Assembly: GCA_021793235.1 (NCBI GenBank)
Contig: JAJYTD010000022.1
Span: forward strand, 1 to 62,243
Origin: Actinomycetes bacterium
GTDB taxonomy: Bacteria; Actinomycetota; Actinomycetes; Streptosporangiales; Streptosporangiaceae
DNA length: 62,243 nucleotides
Direction: 5' to 3'
Below the pieces are notes generated by a model that was not told the origin of the DNA, did no database searches, and saw only the letters and a program-made list of their open reading frames with translations. The first letter of the stretch is position 1, and each line of letters starts with the position of its first letter. Both the position numbers and the translations under genes were made by a program. This document shows, piece after piece, positions 7,076-15,339 of this stretch.

Positions 7076-8506
7076 TCAGCGCACGAGCACGCCGGTCTGC
7101 ACCAGCTCCAACAGGGGGGAGGAGCCAATGCCCAGGGCGAGCGTGGCCGCGGCCGCGCAGACGGCCACGCCGGCGCTCCACCGGGCAACGGGGACGTTCA
7201 CATCGCCGCCGCGGTCCGCGGGCGCATCCTCCGCAGCGCTGCGGAACAGGGGGAGGATCCAGCGCAGGTAGTAGAAGAGGCTGGCTACCGTGTTGGCCGC
7301 GGCGAGCACGACCAGCCAGACCAGCCCGGCGTCCAGAGCCGCGGTGAACACCGTCAGCTTTCCGATGAACACGGCGGTCGGCGGGGTGCCCACCAGGCCC
7401 AGCAGGCAGACGATCAGGCTGAGCGCCAGCCAGGGCCGGCTGCGCATCAGACCTGTGTAGTCGGCGAGCGTGCGCGCGTGGGGCAGAGCGCAGACCACCG
7501 CGAAGGCGCCGAGGTTCGTCACCGTGTAGGCGGCAAGGTAGAACAGCAGGCTCGACAGCGCCGTGTCCGAGCCGTGCACGGCGGCCACCGCCATCAGCAG
7601 ATAGCCGATCTGGCCGATGGTGGAGTAGGCCAAGAGCCTGCGGGTGTCGTCCTGGAAGAACGCGGCGAGGTTGCCCAGCGTCATGCTGGCCGCCGCCAGT
7701 AGCGCGGCCAGGAGCGACCAGTTCAGGCCGGTGTCGCCCAGCACCTGGTCAGCGAACCGGTAGATCGCCGCCAGTGCGCCGATCTTGGGCACCGTGGTGA
7801 TGAACGCCGCGACGGGGGCGGGAGCGCCCTGGGTGGCGTCGGGAATCCAGAAGTGGGCGGGCACAGCTCCGGATTTGAAGAGCAGTCCTGCCACGAGCGC
7901 GACGGTCCCCACGGCTACCGCGCCGGCCGGCGCCTCGGGCAGCGTGTGCGCCAGGGTGGCGTAGTCGCCGGCCGTGCCCACGCCGAACACGGTCGTGACT
8001 CCCGCCAGCAGCAGGACGCCGCACAGCGCTCCCACCAGGTAGTACTTCAGCGCAGCTTCGGTGCCCGGAGCGTCCTTGCCGAACCCAACGAGCGCGTAGA
8101 CGGGGATGCTGGCCAGCAGGTACCCGGACGCGAGCACGAGCAGGTCGCTCGCTCCGGCCATGACGACGGTCCCCAGCGCGCCCAGCAGGACCAGGACGTA
8201 GAACTCGCTTTCGCGCCGGTGCCCGGCGACATGGTCGGCCGCGAGCAGGATCGTGACCGCAGCGCCGGCGGGCACCGCCACGCGGGCCAGATGCAGGGCC
8301 GCGTCGAGTGCGTAGATGCCTTGTGGGGTGACCATTGCGGGCCGGGTCATGGCTACCGCGGCGAAGGCGATCGCGGCGGCCAGGGACAGCAGTGCGACAC
8401 AGCGCACGATCCATTGGAGGTGGCGCGGAGTCCAGCTGCCGGCGAGCAGGGTGATGACCGCGCCGGCCGCGAGCGCGCTTTCGGGCAGCAGCAGGCCGGG
8501 TTTCAT
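7076..8506 (-). CDS. nuoN: NADH-quinone oxidoreductase subunit N-like (abridged complex I)
   Basis: 476 residues, about 14 membrane helices, one of three antiporter-like subunits. The central lysine region is kept (GLLFKSGAVPAHFWIPDATQGAP, then VPKIGAL), as is FQDDTRRLLAYSTIGQIGY. The segment that normally reads IGLE(L/V)LS with the essential Glu (E133 in E. coli NuoN) reads SGYLLAS here, so the Glu is replaced by Leu. This suggests altered or lost proton coupling in this subunit. GAAAGG lies before the ATG. It is the last gene of the nuoA-to-nuoN operon, 21 bp after nuoM. Confidence 0.9.
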   Translation of the reverse strand: MKPGLLLPESALAAGAVITLLAGSWTPRHLQWIVRCVALLSLAAAIAFAAVAMTRPAMVTPQGIYALDAALHLARVAVPAGAAVTILLAADHVAGHRRESEFYVLVLLGALGTVVMAGASDLLVLASGYLLASIPVYALVGFGKDAPGTEAALKYYLVGALCGVLLLAGVTTVFGVGTAGDYATLAHTLPEAPAGAVAVGTVALVAGLLFKSGAVPAHFWIPDATQGAPAPVAAFITTVPKIGALAAIYRFADQVLGDTGLNWSLLAALLAAASMTLGNLAAFFQDDTRRLLAYSTIGQIGYLLMAVAAVHGSDTALSSLLFYLAAYTVTNLGAFAVVCALPHARTLADYTGLMRSRPWLALSLIVCLLGLVGTPPTAVFIGKLTVFTAALDAGLVWLVVLAAANTVASLFYYLRWILPLFRSAAEDAPADRGGDVNVPVARWSAGVAVCAAAATLALGIGSSPLLELVQTGVLVR

Positions 8507-8527
8507 GTCATGACGCCTTTCTCGCGA

Positions 8528-10036
8528 TCACTGCGCCACTAGGGCTGCGACGGTGCGGGCGGCCGGTTCGATGACGTCGAGCAGGTACCAGGGTGCTACG
8601 CCGATGGCGATCGCGAGCAGCACCAGCGGGGCTATCGACAGTGTCTCCGTGGCCGACAGATCGAATGGGGCGGCCTGCACCGCTCGGCCGGGCTGCCCGA
8701 GGAAGACCCGTTGCAGCGCACGCAGCAGCAGCGCCGCGGTGATCAGGATGCCGAGGAAGGCCAGCGCGGTGGGAACCGGCGCCGAGGCCAGGCTTCCGGT
8801 GAAGATCTGGAACTCGGCGATGAACCCGGCCAGGCCGGGCAGGCCGAGAGAGCCGAAGGCCGCGACGGCCGTGACGAGTGCGAAGCGGGGGGTGACCTTG
8901 GCCAGGCCGCCGTAGGAGGCCATGTCGTAGGTGTTGCCGCGGGCGTAGAGCACTCCGGCGAGGAGGAACAGCGATCCGGTGAGCAGGCCGTGGGCGACCA
9001 TCTGAGTGACGGCTCCGGTCACAGCCAGGGTTCGGGCCTGGATGTCGGCGCCGGCGGCCATGCCCGCGGCGCCCAAGCCCAGGACGATGTAGCCCATGTG
9101 GTTGACCGACGTGTAGGCGATCATCCGCTTGAAGTCGGTCTGGGCCAGCGCCACCAGCGCGCCGTAGAGGACCGAGACCACGCCCACGACCACGAACACC
9201 GCGGCGTAGTCCCGCCAGACGCCGGGGAGGATGGGCATGGCGATGCGCACGAAGCCGTAGGTGCCCATCTTCAGCAGCACCCCGGCCAGAATCGCCGAGC
9301 CGGGTGCGGGCGCGTCGGTGTGGGCGGGCGGCAGCCACGTGTGGAAGGGCACCGTCGGTGTCTTGACGGCGAGTCCGACGGCGATGGCGGCCAAGACGAG
9401 TCCGCCGGCGAGTGCGTCGCCCTCCAACGGCGGGCTCTGAGCGAGCTTCACCATATCGAAGGTGTGCGGATCGGCGGCGAGGTAGAGGCCGATGAAGCCC
9501 AGCAGCAGCGCGAGCGAGCCGATGAAGGTGTAGAGGAAGAACTGCAGCGCGGAGCGGACCGGGCTGCCGTGTCCCCAGCCGGCGATGACGAAGTACATGC
9601 CGACGATGGACAGGTCGAAGAAGACGAAGAACAGGATGAGGTCGAGAGAGACGAACAGGCCCAGCGATACCGTCTGCAGGAACAGGAACAGCACCGCATA
9701 GGCGCGTACCCGATGCCGTTCTCGCAGCGAGTACACGGCGCAGGCGAGGAAGAGCAGGGCCGTCATCGCCACCAGCGGCAGCGAGAGCCCGTCCACCCCG
9801 ATGTGGTAGCCGGATCCCACGGTAGGGATCCAGCGCAGGTCGGTCTCGTAGGCGATGTCCCCGGTGACTCCGCTGCCGCCGGGATAGGAGATCCACAGCG
9901 CGATGACCAGGGCCAAGTCGACCGCCGCGGCCGCGACCCAGGTGCCGGTGACGACGCGGTCGGGCAGGCGGGGCAGTGCCAGCAGCACCGCCGCCGCGGC
10001 CAAGGGCAGGAACACGACAACCGAAAGCACGGTCAC
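8528..10036 (-). CDS. nuoM: NADH-quinone oxidoreductase subunit M-like (abridged complex I)
   Basis: 502 residues from GTG 10036, whose GTGA overlaps the nuoL stop by 4 bp. Antiporter-like subunit with about 14 helices. Conserved blocks: AVKTPTVPFHTWLPPAHTDAPAPGSAILAGVLLK (channel Lys and His), FKRMIAYTSVNHMGY, and GAVTQMVAHGL. The block that reads FFE in standard NuoM (E144, essential) reads FFDLS here, a Glu to Asp change that keeps charge. It belongs to the eight-gene cluster without nuoC, E, F, G or I. Confidence 0.93.
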   Translation of the reverse strand: MTVLSVVVFLPLAAAAVLLALPRLPDRVVTGTWVAAAAVDLALVIALWISYPGGSGVTGDIAYETDLRWIPTVGSGYHIGVDGLSLPLVAMTALLFLACAVYSLRERHRVRAYAVLFLFLQTVSLGLFVSLDLILFFVFFDLSIVGMYFVIAGWGHGSPVRSALQFFLYTFIGSLALLLGFIGLYLAADPHTFDMVKLAQSPPLEGDALAGGLVLAAIAVGLAVKTPTVPFHTWLPPAHTDAPAPGSAILAGVLLKMGTYGFVRIAMPILPGVWRDYAAVFVVVGVVSVLYGALVALAQTDFKRMIAYTSVNHMGYIVLGLGAAGMAAGADIQARTLAVTGAVTQMVAHGLLTGSLFLLAGVLYARGNTYDMASYGGLAKVTPRFALVTAVAAFGSLGLPGLAGFIAEFQIFTGSLASAPVPTALAFLGILITAALLLRALQRVFLGQPGRAVQAAPFDLSATETLSIAPLVLLAIAIGVAPWYLLDVIEPAARTVAALVAQ

Positions 10037-11907
10037 CTCAACAGGACGAGAACGGCGGCGAGGACGATCAGGGCGACCACGGCCTGGGCGTAGTACTGGT
10101 GCAGCAGGCCGGTCTGGGGGAGGCGGGCCCAGCGGCCCAGGACGCGGGCGCCTCGAACCACGGCCCTCACCGTCCCGGCGAGGAACGTTTCCAGACGTGT
10201 GTCGGTCAGCCGGGACGCGGCATCGGCGGCCGTTGCGGCGGCGTGCACGGTCCTGGCGACGACCCGGTCGTCGAAGGCGGCGAGACCGCGTGCTAGGGCC
10301 ATGGTGGGGGCGGCCGCCGCGCCGACCGCGATTCGTTCCAACGCAAGCCAATCGGCGCCCCAGGCCGCTGCGGTGCGCGGAACCGCGGCTGCGCTCCTGT
10401 GGCGCCGTAGGAGCCACCCCACGGCGCTGAAGACCCCCACGCTGAGGGCGGCTGAAACCGCCATCTCCCATACGTGCGGGCTGTGCTCATTGGTCGCATG
10501 GAGTAGATGGCGCCACCATGTGGTGATCGCCGGTATCGCGACGGCGGCGAGGCCCACGGCCGCGGCGGCCAGGAACGGTAGTGGAAGCACGAAGGTCGGC
10601 GATAGCCGGGCGGAGGCGCTGCCATGGCCGCGATCGGACGTTTCGGTCGCGGGGCGCATCCATACGGTGAACAGCGCCTTGGCCGCATAGGCGGCACTGA
10701 GGGCCGCGGCCGCCAACCCGACCGCATACAGCGCTGGGGACTTCGACAGCGCCATGGTCAGGATCTCGTCTTTGGCCACCCAGATGGATAGCGGAGGAGC
10801 TCCCCCGATGGTGAGTGCTCCGATGGTGAACAGCCATCCCAGCAGCGGATAACGGCGAGCCGCGCCCCGCAGGTCGGGCAACCGCTGAGCGCCTAGGGCC
10901 GCCAGCCACGCCCCGGCGACCAGGAACAGCAGGCTCTTGGCGGCCGCGTGCGCCGCGAACTGCACCGTTCCGCCGGATATGCCACCTGCCCCCGCGGCGA
11001 GGACGATGAAGCCGATCTGGGAGCAGGTGGAGGCGGCCAGCAGTTGCTTGAGGTCCTCTTGGGCGAGGGCGACGGCCGCCAGTACCACCGCGGTAAGGAG
11101 GCCGAGCCAGGCTACGGTGGGACCGGCCCAGGCGACGACCTTGAGGGCCGGGTGCAGACGCAGCAGTAGGTAGCCGCCCGCGGCGACCATCGTGGCCGAG
11201 TGCAGCAGCGCCGAGACCGGGCTGGGACCGGCCATGGCGCGGGAGAGCCAGAAACTGAAGGGAAGCTGCGCCGACTTGCCCAGGGCGGCCACGATGGCCC
11301 CTGCGACCGCGGCGTCGCGCCAGCCGCCGCTGAGGTGGCCCAGCGCTGTCAGTTCCAGGGCGGCGGCACCGCCTGCCAGCGCGGCGCCGGCGGCAAGGTA
11401 GAGGCCGAGGTCGGCGGTGCGTGTGGTGACGAATGCCAGCGTCGCCGAACGCACCCGGTCGCGGTCGGTCCACCAGAAGCCGATGAGGGCGTAGGAGGCG
11501 GCCCCCATCACCTCCCATCCGGCGAGCAGGGGCAGTATGCCGGTGGCGGTGACGGTGACCAGCATCGCTGAGGCGAACACCAGCAGCAGACCGTGGAAGC
11601 GGGCCCGCGACGGGTCCTCTCCCATGTCGCCCACGGAGAACAGCACGACCGCCAAGACGATCGCCGGAACCACTACGACCATCACGGCGGACAGCCCGTC
11701 GACCGCGAGTTCGGCGGGGATGCCCGGTAGCATGGGAACGCTGAAATGCGGTCGCATCGCCGCGGCGCCCGCACCCAGCGCCGTCGCGGTGGCGGCCGTC
11801 GTCACGGCCAGCGGCGCGGCCAGCCGGTCGGCGCGGTGGCCGGCCGCCAGAAGGGCGCCCCCCACGGCCGCGGGTAGCCCCACCAGCATCGCGAGCAGTA
11901 TCGCCAC
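10033..11907 (-). CDS. nuoL: NADH-quinone oxidoreductase subunit L-like (abridged complex I)
   Basis: 624 residues from GTG 11907 with AAGGACTGAGG upstream, 5 bp after nuoK. Key residues are intact: Glu in LAGWEVMGAASY, Lys in GKSAQLPFSFWL, His in LLHSATMVAAGGYL, and Lys in AHAAAKSLLFLVAG. The C-terminal part has the expected long segment ending QTGLLHQYYAQAVV and a last helix, so the lateral helix that braces the membrane arm is probably present. Of the three antiporter-like subunits this one looks most fully functional. Confidence 0.93.
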   Translation of the reverse strand: MAILLAMLVGLPAAVGGALLAAGHRADRLAAPLAVTTAATATALGAGAAAMRPHFSVPMLPGIPAELAVDGLSAVMVVVVPAIVLAVVLFSVGDMGEDPSRARFHGLLLVFASAMLVTVTATGILPLLAGWEVMGAASYALIGFWWTDRDRVRSATLAFVTTRTADLGLYLAAGAALAGGAAALELTALGHLSGGWRDAAVAGAIVAALGKSAQLPFSFWLSRAMAGPSPVSALLHSATMVAAGGYLLLRLHPALKVVAWAGPTVAWLGLLTAVVLAAVALAQEDLKQLLAASTCSQIGFIVLAAGAGGISGGTVQFAAHAAAKSLLFLVAGAWLAALGAQRLPDLRGAARRYPLLGWLFTIGALTIGGAPPLSIWVAKDEILTMALSKSPALYAVGLAAAALSAAYAAKALFTVWMRPATETSDRGHGSASARLSPTFVLPLPFLAAAAVGLAAVAIPAITTWWRHLLHATNEHSPHVWEMAVSAALSVGVFSAVGWLLRRHRSAAAVPRTAAAWGADWLALERIAVGAAAAPTMALARGLAAFDDRVVARTVHAAATAADAASRLTDTRLETFLAGTVRAVVRGARVLGRWARLPQTGLLHQYYAQAVVALIVLAAVLVLLR

Positions 11908-11912
11908 GGCCC

Positions 11913-12218
11913 TCAGTCCTTCAGGTCGGTGGCCGAATCGACCATGTCGACGTCGCGGGAACGGAAGATCGCGGTCGTGACGGCGAAGCCCATCGCCATC
12001 TCCACGGCCATCGCCGTCACGACGACCAGCACCAGGACCTGGCCGTCGGGGCGATCGGCCGAGGCGTAGAACCAGAAGGCGCCCGCCGCCACGATCACTC
12101 CGTTGAGCATGAGTTCCAGGCCCATCATGAGCATGACGATGGACTGCTGGCTGAGTGCGCCGTACAGGCCCACGGTCAGCAGCGCTGCGGCCAGCAGCAG
12201 GTACAGTTCCAGACTCAT
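11913..12218 (-). CDS. nuoK: NADH-quinone oxidoreductase subunit K-like
   Basis: 101 residues, three membrane helices, typical NuoK length. The two membrane glutamates are present: GLELMLNG and the later VTAMAVEMAMGF. ATG 12218 overlaps the nuoJ stop by 4 bp (ATGA), so the two are translationally coupled. Together with NuoJ it forms part of the proton path next to the antiporter subunits. Confidence 0.93.
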   Translation of the reverse strand: MSLELYLLLAAALLTVGLYGALSQQSIVMLMMGLELMLNGVIVAAGAFWFYASADRPDGQVLVLVVVTAMAVEMAMGFAVTTAIFRSRDVDMVDSATDLKD

Positions 12219-12778
12219 CGGCCCACACCGCCCCGGATCGGATCGTCGGGGCGGGAGCGGCGCAGCCTGTCGCCGTAGCGGTCGTAGCGCCCACGGGCGG
12301 TCGACAGGACCGTGGCGGCCACCATCGTCGCGAACAGCACCATGCCGATGACCATCATGACCAGCATCTTCGAGCCCATGATGGCCTCGGCCAGCTGCAG
12401 CGTCGGATCCGCGGGTGTGCCCGGCCGGGTATCGGGCCAGGGCACGAGGAAGATTCCCGTCACCAGGGCGGCGAAGACGGCGAGGGAGATGGCCAGAGCG
12501 CCCCGGTTGTTGTGCACCATGGTCATCGGCATCAGTCCGGCGGGGTTCATCATGTACATGATCATGAAGACGATCATGATCATCATCTCCATGGTCATCA
12601 TCAGGATGACCAGGACGCCCAGGTAGGACAGATCCAGCAGGAGCAGCGTAATCGCGGCGAGCACGAAGGACGCGAGCAGCGCCAGGGTCGCCCGGGCCAT
12701 CGAGTCCACGCGGAAGACCGCGACTCCGGCGGCCACTGATGCCGCCGCGCATACCGCGAACACGGCCGTGTGCACCAT
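12215..12778 (-). CDS. nuoJ: NADH-quinone oxidoreductase subunit J-like
   Basis: 187 residues from ATG 12778 with AAGGAG upstream. It has five predicted helices, including the Met-rich third helix region LGVLVILMMTMEMMIMIVFMI, and a short basic cytoplasmic tail. The length matches NuoJ without the usual longer tail. The conserved Tyr and Gly of helix 3 are present (DLSYLGVL). It sits between nuoH and nuoK as in complete operons. Confidence 0.9.
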   Translation of the reverse strand: MVHTAVFAVCAAASVAAGVAVFRVDSMARATLALLASFVLAAITLLLLDLSYLGVLVILMMTMEMMIMIVFMIMYMMNPAGLMPMTMVHNNRGALAISLAVFAALVTGIFLVPWPDTRPGTPADPTLQLAEAIMGSKMLVMMVIGMVLFATMVAATVLSTARGRYDRYGDRLRRSRPDDPIRGGVGR

Positions 12779-12789
12779 GGTGGGTCTCC

Positions 12790-13716
12790 TTAGACGACGA
12801 GTACGACGATCGCGACGACAAGGGCCTGCAGGAGCGTCGCCGGTATGAGGACCACCCAGCCGATTTCGGTGAAGCGGTCCACGCGTACGGTCGGCAGGCG
12901 GTGGCCCAGCCACACCAACAGGGCCAGCACCGCCGCGGTCTTGAGCACGGTCCATGCCCACCCGGGCAGCAGCGGCCCCGCGCCGCCGCCCAGGAACAGC
13001 GGCACCGCCATGGCGGCGGCTGCGGTGAGCATCAGGTAGCGGCCGGAGCGGAACACCAATCGGTCCACGCCCGTGAGCTCGGCTGCGGCTCCGCCCGCCA
13101 GATCGCGGGCCACGGCCGGGTCGAACGGCCCCCAGTAGGCCATGGCCATCGCCGACAGCAGATACACGCCGAAGGCCACGGGCATCAGGGCGGCGAACCA
13201 CAGGTTCTCCTGCGCCTGGGCGATGTCGCTTACCCGCAGCGATCCGGCTCCCAGCGCGGCGGTGGTCAGGGCGAACATGTGCGGCAGTGCGTAGGCGAGC
13301 CCCTGGATGAGGAAGCGGTAGGCGCCGACCAGGCCCCACGCCGAGTTGGCGCCCCAACCGACCGTCCATACCGCGACCCAGATCAGCACCTCCATGGCGT
13401 TGAACCACACCACGCCGATCGAGAGGTCGGCCGCCGCGCGGTCCGCCACCGGCAGCACCAAAACGGCTAGGACCGCCGCGACCGGCACGGTCGCGCCTCC
13501 TAGCCGCCAGAGCAGGGTGTCGGCGCCCGGAATGGTCCGGCGCTGCTCAACCAGCAGCCGGGCTGTCTCCCGGGCGGGGGTAGCCGCAGCCAGGGACACC
13601 GGGGACCCCGCGGCGCGCGCGGTGAGTATCGCCGACCACGCGGCCCCGCCGTAGCCCAGCAGCAGCAATCCGATGGGGAGCAGCAGCATTCCCCACAGCG
13701 GCATCGGATCACCCAT
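12790..13716 (-). CDS. nuoH: NADH-quinone oxidoreductase subunit H-like with degenerate quinone site
   Basis: 308 residues, about eight helices, recognised by overall plan and by WGPFDP at the place of (R/P)PFDLPE. In standard NuoH the first loop reads RxGPNRVGPxGxLQ and the later loop reads FDLPEAExELVAG...EYS, lining the quinone chamber and the Glu channel. Here the first loop is GSPVSLAAATPARETARL and the later one FDPAVARDLAGGAAAEL, so most of these residues are gone. Normal quinone chemistry is therefore unlikely. The gene overlaps the end of the B/D-like gene by 8 bp. Confidence 0.85.
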   Translation of the reverse strand: MGDPMPLWGMLLLPIGLLLLGYGGAAWSAILTARAAGSPVSLAAATPARETARLLVEQRRTIPGADTLLWRLGGATVPVAAVLAVLVLPVADRAAADLSIGVVWFNAMEVLIWVAVWTVGWGANSAWGLVGAYRFLIQGLAYALPHMFALTTAALGAGSLRVSDIAQAQENLWFAALMPVAFGVYLLSAMAMAYWGPFDPAVARDLAGGAAAELTGVDRLVFRSGRYLMLTAAAAMAVPLFLGGGAGPLLPGWAWTVLKTAAVLALLVWLGHRLPTVRVDRFTEIGWVVLIPATLLQALVVAIVVLVV

Positions 13717-14998
13717 GGCCCACCTCGGCGCCGTCGGCGGGCAGGGCCTCCAGGTCCGGATCCAGGGAAGCCACGATCAGGCGCACGGCCGCCAGTTCCT
13801 GACCGTTTAGCAGTGACGGCAGAAGATCCAGGGCGGACTGTGCCGCCGCACCGGCGTCGGTAGGTCTCGGTGCGGCGCTCTCCTGCGCCACGGCGGCCTC
13901 GATCGTGTCGAGCCGCCGCTTCCACCGTGCCGTTACGTCGCCGCGCAGTACCTCGGGGGCATCCGGCGCGACGAATCCGAGTCCGTCGGTGGACCAGCGC
14001 AGCAGCCGCGACCGGCGCACCCTGCGGATCCACCGCCGGCACCGCGCCCGCCACGCCTCCCGCGCCCCGTGGCGCAGCAGGTCATCGCGCAGCCGGCGCC
14101 CGGTGGCGCCGGCGTCGGGCCAGCCCGCCACGGCGAGCAGGCGCTGCAAGCTGTCCAGTGCAGCGGCCGCTTCGACAGAGGGGCCGCCCAGTTCACGGCC
14201 GCCCAGGCCCGGCGCCGTCCAGAAGCGGGCGGTATCGGTCGGCGCCGCGCCCACGACCGAGACGGCGGCGTCCTGCACCACATCGCCCTGGAGGGCCAGG
14301 GAGAGGCGCAATCCGGCGGGCCAGTCGGCGAGTACCGGCCCCAGTTCCACGTGCAGCCGGTCCAGAGTCAGTCCGTCACGATCGGCCGCGCGCTCGGCCA
14401 TGGGCAGACCGCCGGGCATTTCCATGCCGCCGCCGTGCATGTCGTGGCCGCTGTGGTCACCGTGGCCGCCGTGCTCATGGTCGGCGTGCTGGTCGCCGCC
14501 GCCCTCATCGTCGGCCGTTTCGCTGCTCGCGCCCTCCGATCGGTCGTGCGTACCGTGCTCCTCGCTGTGCGCCGAAGCGTCGGCGGCGCCGGAGTCCTCG
14601 TGCGACCGGCCGCTGTCGCCGCCATGGGAGGAGGACGGATCGGGCGCCGGGTGGGCGGAGTCCGCGAGCGGCGGTGCCTGGCTAGAGCCCTCCGTGGACG
14701 AGGCCAGCGCGGCGCCGCCCTCATTCAGAGAGCGCGCGACGTCGTCCTGGGCGTCAAGCAGCACCCGTACCCGGGGTCGGGGCATCTGCTCCCACACGCG
14801 GTCGAGGGCTTGGGCCAACTCCGTGTCGTAGGGGCCGCAGACCACGAGCATGTCCGCCGCGACCGGGGTGGGTGCCGGCTGCCAGGCGCGCCTACGAAGT
14901 TCGTCCTCCACTGCGAGCCGCACGCCGGTGCCACCGAGCGCGGTGACGACGAAGGGCCGAGGACGTATCCGGCGCAGCAGCCACGCGGTCACGTCCAT
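13709..14998 (-). CDS. NuoB/NuoD-like fusion scaffold without cluster or quinone residues, with His-rich linker
   Basis: 429 residues from ATG 14998. Residues 1-85 follow the NuoB fold: ADMLVVCGPYDTELAQALDRVWEQMPRPR matches the NuoB segment ADLMIVAGxVxxKMxPVLxxxYxQMPEP. The Cys-Cys pair of cluster N2 is replaced by GGTG and the other cluster cysteines are missing. Residues 116-188 hold 13 His (for example HADHEHGGHGDHSGHDMH) plus many Asp/Glu. Residues 212-250, RLHVELGP...GLRLSLALQGDVV, resemble the start of NuoD ([20 protein letters not shown]) with the quinone-site His lost. A long alpha-helical end follows. It occupies the nuoB-nuoD position of the operon. I infer a structural remnant of the quinone module that may bind metal. 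Confidence 0.65.
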   Translation of the reverse strand: MDVTAWLLRRIRPRPFVVTALGGTGVRLAVEDELRRRAWQPAPTPVAADMLVVCGPYDTELAQALDRVWEQMPRPRVRVLLDAQDDVARSLNEGGAALASSTEGSSQAPPLADSAHPAPDPSSSHGGDSGRSHEDSGAADASAHSEEHGTHDRSEGASSETADDEGGGDQHADHEHGGHGDHSGHDMHGGGMEMPGGLPMAERAADRDGLTLDRLHVELGPVLADWPAGLRLSLALQGDVVQDAAVSVVGAAPTDTARFWTAPGLGGRELGGPSVEAAAALDSLQRLLAVAGWPDAGATGRRLRDDLLRHGAREAWRARCRRWIRRVRRSRLLRWSTDGLGFVAPDAPEVLRGDVTARWKRRLDTIEAAVAQESAAPRPTDAGAAAQSALDLLPSLLNGQELAAVRLIVASLDPDLEALPADGAEVGHG

Positions 14999-15339
14999 CG
15001 AAACGCCCCTTCGCGCCACGCGTAGATCACCGCGGAGACCAGCACGGCCAGAAAGAGGAACATCTCGACTACGGCCGTGGTCCCCTTCTCGGCGACGACG
15101 AGCACCCACGGATACATGAAGACCATTTCCATGTCGAAGGCCAGGAACAGCATGGTCACCGCGTACCAGCGGACGTGGAAGCGCGAGGCGGCGTGTTCGG
15201 TGACGGGCATCCCCGACATGAAGGGGGGAGAGGCCAGCGGTTGGCGTGTCACCCGGACGACCGCCGAGGCGCCGTAGACCAGGGCCACGCCGACCGCGGC
15301 GACTCCGAGCAGGAGCAGCGCAGGCCCGAACGCGTCCAC
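14989..15339 (-). CDS. nuoA: NADH-quinone oxidoreductase subunit A-like
   Basis: 116 residues from GTG 15339 with GAGGAGG upstream. Three helices. Conserved NuoA features are present: SGMPVTEHAASRFHVRWYAVTMLFLAFDMEMVFMYPW, where standard NuoA has YEcG...RFxxkFYLvAilFiiFDvEvvfLyPWA. The Cys of the YECG loop is absent. First gene of the operon and 10-bp overlap with the B/D-like gene. The CsoR-like site at 15423-15439 lies 84 bp upstream. Confidence 0.92.
   Translation of the reverse strand: MDAFGPALLLLGVAAVGVALVYGASAVVRVTRQPLASPPFMSGMPVTEHAASRFHVRWYAVTMLFLAFDMEMVFMYPWVLVVAEKGTTAVVEMFLFLAVLVSAVIYAWREGAFRWT

Noticed and set aside
7076-15339. Mrp-type sodium/proton antiporter operon
   Set aside because: Clear NuoA, NuoH and NuoJ homologs and the NuoA-to-N gene order are present; MrpE, F and G are not.
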